64,000 nucleotides of DNA from Chryseobacterium gregarium DSM 19109 (GCF_000430845.1 NZ_AUMU01000009.1:1-64000); one strand, 5' to 3'. Positions 9,046 through 18,802 are shown, counted from the first letter of the stretch. A program made the numbers and translations. Notes: generated by a model from the sequence alone, not told the origin.

Positions 9046-11346
9046 TTAAATAGTTGCCTGTCCCTTTTTCTCTCTTTTCTGGGCATCCAGAACGGCAATG
9101 GTGGCCAGATTCACGATCTCATCGACGCTCGAACGCATCTGCAGTACGTGAACAGGCTGCTTTAACCCCATCAAAATCGGCCCGATGACCTGCGCCACTT
9201 TCATTCCTCTGATAATTTTGTATGATAAGTTCGCACTTTCAAGATTCGGGAAGATAAAAGTATTGGCCGGCGTTGTTCCTAATTTTGAGAAAGGATAGTC
9301 GCTTAGATGGTCGGCATTCATGGCGAAATCCGGCTGGATTTCTCCGTCAACCACCATTTTAGGATATTTTTCGTGAAGGATGCTTACCGCTTTTGCTACT
9401 TTTTTGGACGTTTCCGAAATTGCTGCAAAGTTTTCAAACCCAAGCATGGCAATTCTCGGCTCAATGGCAAAAGATTTCACTGTGATTTCCGCCATTTTAG
9501 CAATATTGACCAGATCTTCGGCTGTAGGATTTTGGTTTACGGAGGTATCTGCAAAGAAGATCGGTTTCTTTTCAGAAAGGATCATCATCATAGCCGCCAC
9601 TTTATCAACACCTTTGTCTTTTTCAATGATTTCCAGAACCGGTCTTAAAACAGAGACATAGTTTTTAGAGAAACCGACAATTAATCCGTCCGTATCGCCA
9701 TGCCTTAACATCAGAGGCCCGAAGTAATCCCTCTGGCGAACGAATCTTTTTGCTTTGTATTCATTCATCCCTTTTCTCTGACGAAGTTTCCAAAGCGTTT
9801 CCCTGTATTTTTTGCGGTTTTCTTTCTGGTCGTCATCGCTCGGATCGATAATCGGTACATCAAGACTGATGCCGAAACGCTCCATCTGCTCCTGGATATA
9901 TTTTTTGTTTCCTAAAAGACTTGGATAGGCAATCCCTTCTTCATAAAGGATCTGTGCCGCTTTCAATACATTGTATTCTTCTGCATTTCCTAAAGTAATC
10001 CTTTTGGGATTGGCTTTCGCACGGCTCTGCATCATCCTTACCAGCTTCTCGTCCCTTCCCATTCTGTCCAGAAGGCTGTTTTCATATTCATCAAAGTCGG
10101 CAATTGTTTTTCCGGCAATACCGCTGTCAATGGCAGCTTTAGCTACCGCACTAGACACCTTCGTGATCAAACGGTTATCAAACGGCTTAGGGATAAAATA
10201 CTCTCTGCCGAACTGTAAATTCTGAACGTTATATGCTAAAATTACAGCTTCAGGAACCGGTTCTTTAGCCAGATCTGCAATTGCTTTTACGGCGGCCAGC
10301 TTCATTTCTTCATTGATCCCTTTTGCCTGAACATCCAACGCTCCGCGAAAGATATAAGGGAACCCTAATACATTATTAACCTGGTTAGGATAATCGCTTC
10401 TTCCGGTAGCCATGATCACATCCTTACGGGTTTCAAGCGCAACATCATAAGCAATTTCCGGATCTGGATTGGCCAAGGCAAATACAATCGGATTTTCGCT
10501 CATGCTTAACAGCATTTCGGGAGTCATGACATTTCCTTTGGATAATCCGATGAAAACGTCTGAGCCTTTTACGGCATCCTCCAGGGTATCAATATCCGTA
10601 TTGGCAACGAAATCTATTTTTTCAGGGGTAAGGTTTTCTCTTTTGTGATTGATTACGCCTTTGCTGTCGCACATCAATACATTTTCTCTTTTTAAACCTA
10701 AAGAAATATATAAATTGGTACAGGCAATGGCCGCAGCTCCCGCTCCGTTTACCACCACTTTCACCTCTTCGATCTTCTTATTTGCAATCTGCAGTGAATT
10801 AATCAGTGCCGCTGCAGAAATAATAGCCGTTCCGTGCTGGTCGTCGTGCATTAACGGAATATCCAGCTCTTCCTTCAACCGCTGTTCGATATAAAATGCT
10901 TCAGGCGCTTTGATGTCTTCCAGGTTGATCCCTCCGAAAGTCGGGGCAATCCCTTTGACAATATCGATAAATTTATCGGGGTCTTTTTCATTGATCTCAA
11001 TATCAAAAACATTGATATCCGCAAAAATTTTGAACAGAAGACCTTTTCCTTCCATCACCGGTTTTGAAGCCTCCGCACCGATATCTCCCAATCCCAGCAC
11101 TGCCGTACCGTTAGAAATTACCGCCACCAGGTTTCCCTTACCTGTGTAGTCGTATACTGTTTCCGGCTTGTTATGGATTTCCATACAGGGAACGGCAACT
11201 CCCGGTGAATATGCCAGTGACAGATCTCTCTGGGAAGAGTGCGGTTTTGAAGGGATTACTTCAATTTTTCCTTTAGGTTCAGCTTTATGATAATCTAACG
11301 CGGCCTGATTGAAATTCTTTTCGTCGCGTTGGTTTTTTTTTGACAT
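9046..11346 (-). CDS. maeB: NADP-dependent malic enzyme (malic/phosphotransacetylase-like fusion)
   Basis: Oxidative decarboxylation of malate to pyruvate with NADP reduction. The 766-aa length matches the MaeB class, in which a malic enzyme domain (about residues 1-430) is fused to a phosphotransacetylase-like domain (about 430-766). Visible malic enzyme signatures are [48 protein letters not shown] and the nucleotide-binding [15 protein letters not shown]. The C-terminal part has PTA-like [14 protein letters not shown] and [18 protein letters not shown]. In this class the PTA domain usually acts as a regulatory site for acetyl-CoA, which is family knowledge and not visible here. It probably has its own promoter and ends at the hairpin at 8974-9002. 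Confidence 0.95.
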   Translation of the reverse strand: MSKKNQRDEKNFNQAALDYHKAEPKGKIEVIPSKPHSSQRDLSLAYSPGVAVPCMEIHNKPETVYDYTGKGNLVAVISNGTAVLGLGDIGAEASKPVMEGKGLLFKIFADINVFDIEINEKDPDKFIDIVKGIAPTFGGINLEDIKAPEAFYIEQRLKEELDIPLMHDDQHGTAIISAAALINSLQIANKKIEEVKVVVNGAGAAAIACTNLYISLGLKRENVLMCDSKGVINHKRENLTPEKIDFVANTDIDTLEDAVKGSDVFIGLSKGNVMTPEMLLSMSENPIVFALANPDPEIAYDVALETRKDVIMATGRSDYPNQVNNVLGFPYIFRGALDVQAKGINEEMKLAAVKAIADLAKEPVPEAVILAYNVQNLQFGREYFIPKPFDNRLITKVSSAVAKAAIDSGIAGKTIADFDEYENSLLDRMGRDEKLVRMMQSRAKANPKRITLGNAEEYNVLKAAQILYEEGIAYPSLLGNKKYIQEQMERFGISLDVPIIDPSDDDQKENRKKYRETLWKLRQRKGMNEYKAKRFVRQRDYFGPLMLRHGDTDGLIVGFSKNYVSVLRPVLEIIEKDKGVDKVAAMMMILSEKKPIFFADTSVNQNPTAEDLVNIAKMAEITVKSFAIEPRIAMLGFENFAAISETSKKVAKAVSILHEKYPKMVVDGEIQPDFAMNADHLSDYPFSKLGTTPANTFIFPNLESANLSYKIIRGMKVAQVIGPILMGLKQPVHVLQMRSSVDEIVNLATIAVLDAQKREKKGQATI

Positions 11347-11362
11347 ATTGAATGTTTTTTAT

Positions 11363-12214
11363 TTATAATATATATTGGATATGGTAACTGACTAAACTTT
11401 CGATAGGTTTCTGTACAATCTGTCCCACATTTAAATTGAGCTCCGCCGCTGCAGAACGCAGAATATCTTCATAGTAATACGCAATTGAACCGATAAAATT
11501 AATTTCGGCATCTTTTGATTCTTCATACGGCAATACCTGGTAATCGAAGAAATTCAGCATTTCATCAAAAACCATTTTTTTGAAATAAGGATGGTCCTTT
11601 CTTTCTACCACAAATTTATTGAAATCGGCCAGGTATGCATTCGGGCGTGATGTATGATACATATTTTTAAGTGCCTCATCTACCGTCAGCTTATACGTTT
11701 CTTCAAATTCAGAAGACAGGTCTTGCGGCAGTTTCTGCATAAAGAATCTCCGCACCAATTGTTTTCCGATAGAGCTCCCGCTTCCTTCGTCACCAACGAG
11801 GAAACCAAGAGACGGCAGTTTAATTTTTACGTGTTCACCATCAAAAAAACAGGAATTGGATCCTGTTCCCAGGATACAGACGATGGCAGGCGTCCCTCTG
11901 TAAGCAGCATAGGCCGCTGCTGTCAGGTCTTCTTTGGCTTTTATTTCCGCATGAATAAAGAACTTCTCCAGCTCTCTTTCAATAATGGCGCAATTCTCCG
12001 GGATACCGCAGCCGGAACCATAGAAGAAAACTTTTTTAATAGAATTCTTCACCGATCCCAGACTGACGTTTTTCTCAATCTCGGGAACAATAAGCTCTGC
12101 TGCAATGTTATTAGGATTAAAACCAATGGTTTCGGTTTTTAAAAAGACCTTGTTAAAGTCATCCAAAATTACCCAATCACATTTTGTAGATCCACCATCA
12201 ACAATAGCAACCAT
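11363..12214 (-). CDS. BadF/BadG/BcrA/BcrD ATPase family (N-acetylglucosamine kinase-like)
   Basis: ASKHA-fold kinase of 283 aa. The phosphate-1 motif is VAIVDGGSTKCDWVILD at the N-terminus, phosphate-2 is VCILGTGSNSCFFDG, and GFLVGDEGSGSSIGKQL is the typical GDEGSG signature of N-acetylglucosamine kinases. It likely phosphorylates an amino sugar such as GlcNAc, perhaps during cell-wall sugar recycling. That substrate is inferred from family resemblance only. The gene lies 16 bases upstream of maeB in the same direction and may be co-transcribed with it. Confidence 0.85.
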   Translation of the reverse strand: MVAIVDGGSTKCDWVILDDFNKVFLKTETIGFNPNNIAAELIVPEIEKNVSLGSVKNSIKKVFFYGSGCGIPENCAIIERELEKFFIHAEIKAKEDLTAAAYAAYRGTPAIVCILGTGSNSCFFDGEHVKIKLPSLGFLVGDEGSGSSIGKQLVRRFFMQKLPQDLSSEFEETYKLTVDEALKNMYHTSRPNAYLADFNKFVVERKDHPYFKKMVFDEMLNFFDYQVLPYEESKDAEINFIGSIAYYYEDILRSAAAELNLNVGQIVQKPIESLVSYHIQYIL

Positions 12215-12299
12215 ATTTTAGATTTTAGTTTAAGGATGCTAAATTAGGAATTAATCTTTAAACGGCCTTTACAAACAGCATGGAAGCTGTCTAAAATCA

Positions 12300-12563
12300 T
12301 CAATGTTTTATATCAGTTTTATTTTCGCTGAACTGTACCAGCCAGTCTTCGATTTCTTCTTCCAGATAGGAAGCCTGCAGAATCATCGCATTGATAAAAT
12401 CATCCGGAACGGATTTACCATCAGAATTTTCGAGGCTCCAGAGTTCATTAGACATATTTTCATATTCTGAATACACCCGCCGGAAACGGGAATTTTCTCT
12501 TTCAAGAGTCGCAATATTTTCCTGCTGGAGCTGGAATTTTCTGTATTTGTTTTGATGTTTCAT
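12300..12563 (-). CDS. Small hypothetical coiled-coil protein
   Basis: An 87-aa protein I do not recognise. It is strongly charged and predicted helical: the N-terminal half (QQENIATLERENSRFRRVY) looks like a coiled coil, and the C-terminal half is acidic (YLEEEIEDWLVQF). There is no signal peptide or membrane segment. It stands alone between the kinase and the divergent gtrA-like gene. The open frame, ATG start and Bacteroidetes-like composition support it as real, but no function can be given. Confidence 0.6.
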   Translation of the reverse strand: MKHQNKYRKFQLQQENIATLERENSRFRRVYSEYENMSNELWSLENSDGKSVPDDFINAMILQASYLEEEIEDWLVQFSENKTDIKH

Positions 12564-12745
12564 ACAAATAATATTAATATTTAGCGGTAAAATTTTAGAT
12601 ATTATACCTACCTTCAGGCACTACAAGATAGAAAAACCATCAACATAAATTGTTGACAATGAATTTATTATCAGGTACGGGTTTCTTTATTCAGAAAATT
12701 AAATTTAGAAATTATTTTGAATTTAAAAAAATTTTTAACATCTTT

Positions 12746-12776
12746 TTTCAGTGTTTAACATATAGTTATAAATTTG
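12746..12776 (+). promoter_or_regulatory. Bacteroidetes-type promoter for gtrA-plsC
   Basis: The -7 box TAAATTTG (12769-12776) matches the consensus TAnnTTTG exactly. A TTTC lies 19 bases upstream at the -33 position. The start codon is 18 bases downstream. Confidence 0.6.
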
Positions 12777-12793
12777 CATACCATATCAATTGA

Positions 12794-13252
12794 ATGAGAG
12801 ATTTACTATTACGTCAGAAGCAGGTTCTGTTCTTCATTATAGCAGGAGGGCTGAGCGCTATTGTAGAAATCGGGAGTTTTAAGTTCCTGAGCACTTCCCT
12901 TCCTCACTTTTTTCCGCGTGAGACCAATTTTCACGGAGTGCACTATCCCCTGAGTAATATCTTCTCGACCAGCTGCGGCATTATCACCAATTATTTTCTG
13001 AGCATCTGGTTTGTTTTTGAAAGAGGCAAGCATTCCAAACGAAAAGAATTCGCCTACTTCATGATGGTCTCCTTTATTTCCACTTTATTGAGCCTGGGGT
13101 TTTTCCAGATTTTTTACAGTTATGTTTTTAAGGATAATATTGATCTTATGGTATATACTTTAAGTCCGGAAGTCATCAGTAAGATCGCAGCCATCCTGCT
13201 CGTTTCGGTTCTTAATTATTCGATCAAGAAAAAAATAATTTTTAACGGATAA
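12794..13252 (+). CDS. GtrA-like membrane protein
   Basis: A 152-aa protein with four likely transmembrane helices, in the GtrA/DPMS-like family. Members typically help flip or transfer polyprenyl-linked sugars in cell-surface polysaccharide synthesis. Features are an N-terminal helix after RQKQVLFFIIAGGLSAIVEI, then CGIITNYFLSIWFVFERGKH (the Asn-containing helix and F-x-F/W-V-F motif of the family) and a C-terminal helix ending in basic residues SIKKKIIFNG. The stop overlaps the next start (TAATG), so it is translationally coupled to the acyltransferase gene. The specific sugar is unknown. Confidence 0.85.
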   Translation: MRDLLLRQKQVLFFIIAGGLSAIVEIGSFKFLSTSLPHFFPRETNFHGVHYPLSNIFSTSCGIITNYFLSIWFVFERGKHSKRKEFAYFMMVSFISTLLSLGFFQIFYSYVFKDNIDLMVYTLSPEVISKIAAILLVSVLNYSIKKKIIFNG

Positions 13253-13989
13253 TGACGAAAGCTTTAAACTATCTCTGGAGATTCTGGCTTTTGCTGCTCG
13301 CATTTGTTTTCACGATCCTTTTCGGAATTCCTGTCTACATTTTATCTTTTAACAAGAAACACTACCGCTATGCGTACCGGTTCATCAGGTATTGGAGCTA
13401 CTGTATGTTTTTCGGAATGGGTTTACGCTACGAACTTCAGAAACTTTCTGAACAGAAGCTTGATAAAAACCAGCAGTATGTTTTCATTTCCAATCACACC
13501 TCGATTATGGATATTATGCTGATGTGCATTTTATGCGCTGATCATCCGGTATGTTTCGTAGGAAAAAAAGAACTGGTAAAAATCCCTATTTTCGGGACCA
13601 TTTATAAAAGGATCTGTGTCATGGTAGACCGTAAAAGCGCCAGAAGCCGTGCCGATGTATACCGAAGATGCGCAGAAAAAATGGAAGAAGGAAACAGCAT
13701 TGTCATTTTTCCGGAAGGCGGTGTTCCGGATGATACTTCTGTTATCCTGGATGAATTTAAAGACGGAGCCTTTACTCTCTCTTCGAAGCATAATTCCCCG
13801 ATCGTTATTTTTACTTTTACCGGATTGAAGGAAATTTTTCCGTTTAAAAGTTCAGAAGGTCATCCCGGTAAAGCAAAGGTTTATTTTAACGGTATTCTCA
13901 ATCCTTCAGCGTCACCGAAAGAGCTTAAAATGTCTTCTTTTGAGACCATAAAAAAAACTTTACTGGAATATAATAATCGGAAGAAATAA
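13252..13989 (+). CDS. 1-acyl-sn-glycerol-3-phosphate acyltransferase (PlsC family)
   Basis: Membrane-bound acyltransferase of 245 aa that adds an acyl chain to lysophosphatidate or a related acceptor. An N-terminal hydrophobic segment (FWLLLLAFVFTILFGIPVYI) is followed by the catalytic HX4D motif in SNHTSIMDIML, and the substrate-binding block is VIFPEGGVPDD. Both match the PlsC/LPLAT family. The gene overlaps the gtrA-like stop by one base. It could be the housekeeping PlsC or an acyltransferase for a surface lipid, and the sequence alone does not separate these. Confidence 0.88.
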   Translation: MTKALNYLWRFWLLLLAFVFTILFGIPVYILSFNKKHYRYAYRFIRYWSYCMFFGMGLRYELQKLSEQKLDKNQQYVFISNHTSIMDIMLMCILCADHPVCFVGKKELVKIPIFGTIYKRICVMVDRKSARSRADVYRRCAEKMEEGNSIVIFPEGGVPDDTSVILDEFKDGAFTLSSKHNSPIVIFTFTGLKEIFPFKSSEGHPGKAKVYFNGILNPSASPKELKMSSFETIKKTLLEYNNRKK

Positions 13990-13991
13990 TA

Positions 13992-13999
13992 TATATTTG
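13992..13999 (+). promoter_or_regulatory. Putative -7 box upstream of the MFS gene
   Basis: TATATTTG matches TAnnTTTG exactly and lies 20 bases before the ATG at 14020. No clear TTTG is seen at the -33 position, so the assignment is tentative. Confidence 0.4.
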
Positions 14000-14019
14000 T
14001 TTTTCTTAATTTTTATGAT

Positions 14020-15774
14020 ATGGATGCAAATCAACAGCAGACCAAGTGGTCTCAATTTCTATCTTTAATTGTTGTCTTCTTCTTCTGGGGATTTGTTGCG
14101 GCAAGTAATGATATATTAATCCCGGTATTCAAGAAATGGTTTGTCCTGTCTCAGGTTCAGAGCCAGCTGGTGGCCTGGGCATTTTATGTTGCCTATTTCG
14201 TGGGATCAGTTATATTCTTTCTGATTTCTTTAAAAAGTGATATTCTTCAAAAATTCGGATATAAGAAAACACTGGCTGTAGGATTAGGGCTTTCCGCTTT
14301 GGGAGCATTCTTATTTGTTCCTGCTGCCTCTGCTGCCAGCTTCTGGTTTTTCCTTACAGCTTTATTTATTGTCGGATTAGGCTTTTCGGTACAGCAGATT
14401 GTTGCGAATCCATTAGCAATTAAGATGGGAAGCCCGAGAACGGGAGCCCACCGTCTGACTTTAGCGGGCGGAATCAACTCTTTGGGAACCACCATAGGTC
14501 CGATTCTGGTAGGTATTGCCCTTTTCGGAATGGGAAATAAAGAGGAAACCGTTAAAAATGATAACCTCACTAAAATCGAGATCGTAAAGACTGAATACGT
14601 GACGCATAAGAATGAACTTAGTGCCAATATTGCAGAACTGAAAAAGGACAGTCAGGATGACCCGGCTTCCATCAACGAAACGGTTACAAAATTAGAACAG
14701 AATATTAGTGAACTGGATAAGCAGATTGTCGTAATAGATCAGAATCCTGATGATTCAAAGGTTGATGCTTATAACTCAAAACTGAGCGAAATCAAACAGA
14801 AATCGACCAACATTTCTTATCCTTTGGGATTTGTAAAGGAAAATCTTAAAATGGTTAAGATCCCTTTTATTGTTTTGGGTATTGCGTTTATTTTTGTGGC
14901 GATCTTTATGCTTTTCTCAAAAATTGAAGATCCTGTTAAAGACGAAGAGGTTAAAACAGATGATGCAGATACCAAATTCAGTATTTTTAATTACCCTCAA
15001 CTGTATCTAGGCATGCTCGCGATCTTTATCTATGTAGGCGTAGAGGTTTCCATCATCAGTAACCTGCCTGCACTTTTACATACAAAAGAATTCGGCGGGG
15101 TTCTGGAACATAATATTGCGCCGTTTGTTTCTTTATACTGGGGGAGTTTGATGATCGGCCGATGGAACGGAAGTATCAATGTTTTCAATATCTCCAAGGC
15201 AACTAATATGATCCTGAAATTCATTGTCCCTTTCATTGCATTCGGAATTATTATCGTAGCCAATGAACTGAGCGGTAAAGACGTTTCTTCATTCTATATT
15301 TACGCCATATGGATCGTTGCATTTATCATCATGAGCTTTATCGGCGGTAAAAACCCGGGCAGAACGCTTATGATTTTTGGGGTAGCCGGCATATTAATGA
15401 TGTTTTTGGGACTGGTATATCCGGATAAAGAGATTGCAAAATATTTCTTTATATCAGGCGGGCTTTTCTGCTCGATTATGTGGCCGTCTATTTTTGACCT
15501 TGCGATTGCAGGGCTTGGAAAGAATACCGGAAAGGGATCTTCTTTCCTTGTGATGATGATCCTGGGAGGAGGTATTATTCCTTTAATCCAGGGTTGGATC
15601 TGTGATTTTGACAAATCCAGTCCCGAAGGAATCATGGGGCTTACCTGGACACATTTTTCATATGTCATCCCTATCCTGTGTTTTGTTTACCTTGCTTTTT
15701 ACGGATTCGTTACCCCGAGAATTTTAAAAAGACAGGGAATAGAAATGGAAGAATCTACATCAGGTGGACACTAA
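14020..15774 (+). CDS. Sugar MFS transporter (FucP/glucose-galactose type) with periplasmic insert
   Basis: Proton-coupled sugar symporter of the major facilitator superfamily, resembling the FHS (fucose/glucose/galactose) subfamily. Motifs include FFFWGFVAASNDILIPVF in TM1, QQIVANPLAIKMGSP in TM4 and RLTLAGGINSLGTTIGP in TM5. At 584 aa it is about 150 residues longer than E. coli FucP. The excess is a hydrophilic, Lys/Glu-rich stretch at about residues 170-282 with coiled-coil character (NISELDKQIVVIDQN), lying between TM5 and TM6 and so predicted on the periplasmic side. Exact substrate unknown. It is probably co-transcribed with the overlapping DUF3810 gene. Confidence 0.88.
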   Translation: MDANQQQTKWSQFLSLIVVFFFWGFVAASNDILIPVFKKWFVLSQVQSQLVAWAFYVAYFVGSVIFFLISLKSDILQKFGYKKTLAVGLGLSALGAFLFVPAASAASFWFFLTALFIVGLGFSVQQIVANPLAIKMGSPRTGAHRLTLAGGINSLGTTIGPILVGIALFGMGNKEETVKNDNLTKIEIVKTEYVTHKNELSANIAELKKDSQDDPASINETVTKLEQNISELDKQIVVIDQNPDDSKVDAYNSKLSEIKQKSTNISYPLGFVKENLKMVKIPFIVLGIAFIFVAIFMLFSKIEDPVKDEEVKTDDADTKFSIFNYPQLYLGMLAIFIYVGVEVSIISNLPALLHTKEFGGVLEHNIAPFVSLYWGSLMIGRWNGSINVFNISKATNMILKFIVPFIAFGIIIVANELSGKDVSSFYIYAIWIVAFIIMSFIGGKNPGRTLMIFGVAGILMMFLGLVYPDKEIAKYFFISGGLFCSIMWPSIFDLAIAGLGKNTGKGSSFLVMMILGGGIIPLIQGWICDFDKSSPEGIMGLTWTHFSYVIPILCFVYLAFYGFVTPRILKRQGIEMEESTSGGH

Positions 15775-16822
15775 AAAGATATTTTTTTCAAAGAAAAAAT
15801 TTTGGGCAGGTTTATTACTTGCCCAATTTCTTTTGTTCTATGCATTTTCAAAATCAGGAATGATGATTACTTTTTTTGAATGGTTTTTTGAAATCCAGAA
15901 GGCGGCCCATCAAAAAATGTTTTCATGGATTCCTTTTGCTTTCGGAGACCTCCTGTATGTGGGGTTAGTCATTGTACTTTTTTATCTTATCATCAGATGT
16001 TTTAAAAGTAAGACCCGAAACAGTGCTTTATTACGGCTTTTTGTCCTGGTTAATGTTATCTATTTTATATACCAGATCTTTTGGGGAATACTGTATTTCC
16101 AGACCCCGATTATTAAAAAGTTGCCAACCCAGAGACAGCCGACAGTAGTACATGCAAAAATACTGGCTTTAAGATATCTTGAAAAATGCAGGGAAACAAG
16201 AAAACTTGTCCATGAAGATCAGAATAGGATTTTTATCATCACCGATCTGAAAGCCATTCAGGAAGAGATTCTTTTGCAACAAACCAAACTTCCTAACAAC
16301 ATTTCGAATAAAAAGTGTCCTGGGATCAATTCATTTAAGCCAAGCCTGTTCAGGAACATGATGAGCTTTACAGGAATACTCGGATACTATAACCCTTTTA
16401 CCGCAGAGTCTCAGTTCAATTCCCAATTGCCCAATACATTGATCCCCTTTACCTCTGCTCATGAAAGTTCACATCAGCTCGGTTTTGCCAGAGAGCAGGA
16501 AGCTAATTTTATAGGTTACATGATAGGGATTCATTCCACCAATGACGAACTTCGCTACAGCACCGAATATTTCACTTTAAAAAGTCTGCTGAATTTTATT
16601 TTTGATAAAGATCCTGAATTTGTAAAGGACGTCATGGAAAATTATTCTCCCGGGATGCAAAGAGACAGGGCGTATGAAAAGTCATTTATGATGCAACATC
16701 AGGGATGGCTGGATGATTTTTTCGGATTTACCAATAATCTTTTCTTACAAAGCAACCAACAGGAAGGTTCGGTGACGTATTCGTATTTTATTGACCTTCT
16801 CCTGAATTATGAAAAACAATAA
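15764..16822 (+). CDS. DUF3810 family membrane protein with HExxH-like motif
   Basis: A 352-aa membrane protein of the DUF3810 type. It has about three N-terminal hydrophobic segments: FWAGLLLAQFLLFYAFS, FGDLLYVGLVIVLFYLII and LFVLVNVIYFIYQIFWGIL. A soluble domain follows, with the zinc-peptidase-like signature SAHESSHQLGFAREQEANF (H-E-x-x-H then E-x-x-x-N). That resembles a metalloprotease site, but activity is unproven for this family. The start is GTG, overlapping the MFS stop by 11 bases. The next in-frame ATG would remove the first helix, so GTG is preferred. A palindrome follows at 16830-16852. Confidence 0.82.
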   Translation: MDTKKIFFSKKKFWAGLLLAQFLLFYAFSKSGMMITFFEWFFEIQKAAHQKMFSWIPFAFGDLLYVGLVIVLFYLIIRCFKSKTRNSALLRLFVLVNVIYFIYQIFWGILYFQTPIIKKLPTQRQPTVVHAKILALRYLEKCRETRKLVHEDQNRIFIITDLKAIQEEILLQQTKLPNNISNKKCPGINSFKPSLFRNMMSFTGILGYYNPFTAESQFNSQLPNTLIPFTSAHESSHQLGFAREQEANFIGYMIGIHSTNDELRYSTEYFTLKSLLNFIFDKDPEFVKDVMENYSPGMQRDRAYEKSFMMQHQGWLDDFFGFTNNLFLQSNQQEGSVTYSYFIDLLLNYEKQ

Positions 16823-16829
16823 AATAAAA

Positions 16830-16852
16830 GAATCGTATCAGTGATACGATTC
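16830..16852. terminator. Palindromic hairpin after the DUF3810 gene
   Basis: A perfect 11-bp inverted repeat GAATCGTATCA/TGATACGATTC around a single central base, 8 bases after the stop. No T run follows on the plus strand. On the minus strand the hairpin is followed by TTTTATTTTATTG, so it looks more like a minus-strand terminator although no minus gene reads into it. It may act as a 3' end stabiliser. Confidence 0.5.
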
Positions 16853-17252
16853 TAAAACACAAATGATGAAAAAAAATTTATTACCCTGATTTGTTCCCTC
16901 ATTCAAGGCTCTGTAAAAATACGATATATTTTAGTAAAACAAAATCATTTCATCCGTTTTTTAAAAATTTAAGAAAATTTTAAGATTTCAAAATCCCCAC
17001 TCAGATAGATGCAATTTTACTACTGATTATTAACAAGTTAAACCATCAGTAAAAGACCATTAACTCTACTATTGAATCATAAAGAGCCACAAACTAATCA
17101 TTTGTTTGATAGATAAAAAAGTACAGATGATCATCTCCAATATGTAGGAATCAGTTACATTAAGTAAAATATAAAAAGACTGCTGTTTTTTCATTCAATT
17201 CATTACAGGAAGTTTCAAAAAAATCATAAATCACTTAAAATAGAAAAAACTA

Positions 17253-17283
17253 TTTGTTTTTCTCAAACATCTGCGTATTTTAG
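17253..17283 (+). promoter_or_regulatory. Promoter of the peptide export locus
   Basis: TTTG at 17253-17256, 19 bases, then TATTTTAG at 17276-17283 (one mismatch to TAnnTTTG). The spacing is ideal for the Bacteroidetes primary sigma factor. The ATG at 17297 leaves only a short leader. The same variant -7 box TATTTTAG recurs upstream of the second precursor at 19253-19260. Confidence 0.6.
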
Positions 17284-17296
17284 TTGAAAAATTAAT

Positions 17297-18802
17297 ATGC
17301 TTTTGGATAAACTCATCAACTATCTCAAACTAGACAAACAGGAGTTTCTATTTCAGTTCAATTCACATCCGAATTACCCTTCAGCCTTAGCGTTCAGTGA
17401 TACCCTAAATTTTATGGGCGTAAGAAATGATGCATATGAACTGGATAAAGAATATTGGGATGAACTTCCGGAAGAATTCATAGCGATCGTTGACAATTCT
17501 TTCTCTTTGGTAAAAAAATCCGGCAACCAATATTCAGTTTATTCAGATAAAGCAAAAACGCTGGACAAAACGGAACTGCATCAAAAATCTACGGATTTTG
17601 TTCTTTTATTTGAAAAGGAAAAAACAGAAAGCCATTCAGCAACTAATTATAAACCGTTTATATATGCCGTTTTCGCGATAACTTTGATCTACTCGCTGTT
17701 AAATCTGGTTTGGTATGAAGCTGTTTTCAATCTGCTTTCATTAGCAGGAGTTTATATTTCATTAGAAATTTTCAATCAGAAATTCGGAAATACATCGGCC
17801 GTTATCGGAAGTATTTGTGGTGATACGGCTGGCAGCCAAAGTGTGAATTCATGTAATAAGATTATTACTCAGGACAAAACAAGCATTCTCGGATTAAAAT
17901 TTTCAGATTTCTCTTTAATTTATTTTATCGGGCTCACCGTTCTTGGCTTATTTCTGCCCGCAACATCTTTTATTATTAAAGGGTTTACATTGGCTTCAGT
18001 AATTGCAATCGGTTACTCAATATATATTCAGGGTATTGTGGAAAAAACCTTTTGCCGTGTATGCCTTTTAATTATTACAGTTCTGGCAGCTCAGTTATTC
18101 ATCGGAATATTTCTTTTTGACAATCTGTATTTTGATATGAAAATCGCTTTGTTAAGCCTTATTTTATGGATTGCTGCTTTTTCTTTAATTCTATATGTCA
18201 ACAATACGCTTGAACAAAAAGAAAATTTACAGAAATCAAATGCAAAAAATTTGAGATTTAAAAGAAATTATGATCTTTTCAAAAGAGAACTTCTGGAAAA
18301 TGAAAAAATAACGTTCACTGATACAGAAACTTTTTTTGTTGGAAATAAAGAGGCAAAACTTCATCTTTCCATTGTTTCAAACCCCTATTGCGGCTTTTGT
18401 AAAGATGCTCATAAAATTATGGAAAACCTTCTGGAAAGATATCCCAACGATATTTCTGTGCAGATGAGGCTCAACTATTCTCCGGATCCTAATAACGAAA
18501 AATCGACCAATCTGTTCTCTGATTTTATGCATACCTATAAGAATAAATCTGCCAAAGAATTCTTAGACCTGGTAGAATATTGGTTTGAAACCCGTGATGA
18601 AGAGAAAACGAGAAAAAAAGCAGGGATGATATCAGGAAGTGAAGATCTTACTCCGTTAATCAATATTTCTGCAGAGAACAGGAATGCAGGTCTTAATTTC
18701 ACACCGATTATTTTGGTTAACGGATATCAGTTCCCTGACAAGTATGAACGTGAAGATATTTATTATTTTATCGATGAGCTGACGGAAGATGAGGAAATTT
18801 AA
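17297..18802 (+). CDS. VKOR-thioredoxin fusion with degenerate C39-like N-terminal domain
   Basis: Predicted disulfide-bond-forming membrane enzyme of 501 aa. Residues about 1-105 resemble a C39 peptidase fold but lack the catalytic Cys and His (HPNYPSALAFSDTLNFMGV where the Cys motif would be). Residues about 118-302 form a vitamin K epoxide reductase domain with several helices, the loop cysteines C174 and C186, and the active-site C253-R-V-C256. After a basic linker, residues about 340-500 form a DsbA/thioredoxin-like domain with C365-G-F-C368 and a later TP cis-proline region (NFTPIILVNG). The fused VKOR would reoxidise the thioredoxin domain using a quinone. As the first gene of the cysteine-rich peptide locus it probably oxidises the exported peptides. 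The degenerate C39 domain might hold precursors, which is inference. Confidence 0.88.
   Translation: MLLDKLINYLKLDKQEFLFQFNSHPNYPSALAFSDTLNFMGVRNDAYELDKEYWDELPEEFIAIVDNSFSLVKKSGNQYSVYSDKAKTLDKTELHQKSTDFVLLFEKEKTESHSATNYKPFIYAVFAITLIYSLLNLVWYEAVFNLLSLAGVYISLEIFNQKFGNTSAVIGSICGDTAGSQSVNSCNKIITQDKTSILGLKFSDFSLIYFIGLTVLGLFLPATSFIIKGFTLASVIAIGYSIYIQGIVEKTFCRVCLLIITVLAAQLFIGIFLFDNLYFDMKIALLSLILWIAAFSLILYVNNTLEQKENLQKSNAKNLRFKRNYDLFKRELLENEKITFTDTETFFVGNKEAKLHLSIVSNPYCGFCKDAHKIMENLLERYPNDISVQMRLNYSPDPNNEKSTNLFSDFMHTYKNKSAKEFLDLVEYWFETRDEEKTRKKAGMISGSEDLTPLINISAENRNAGLNFTPIILVNGYQFPDKYEREDIYYFIDELTEDEEI

Larger units (their letters stand above)
16823..17296. other. Intergenic region
   Basis: About 470 AT-rich bases with no supported ORF. 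It holds a palindrome just after the DUF3810 gene and, at its right end, the promoter of the peptide export locus. I see no repeat or RNA gene between them. Confidence 0.6.
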
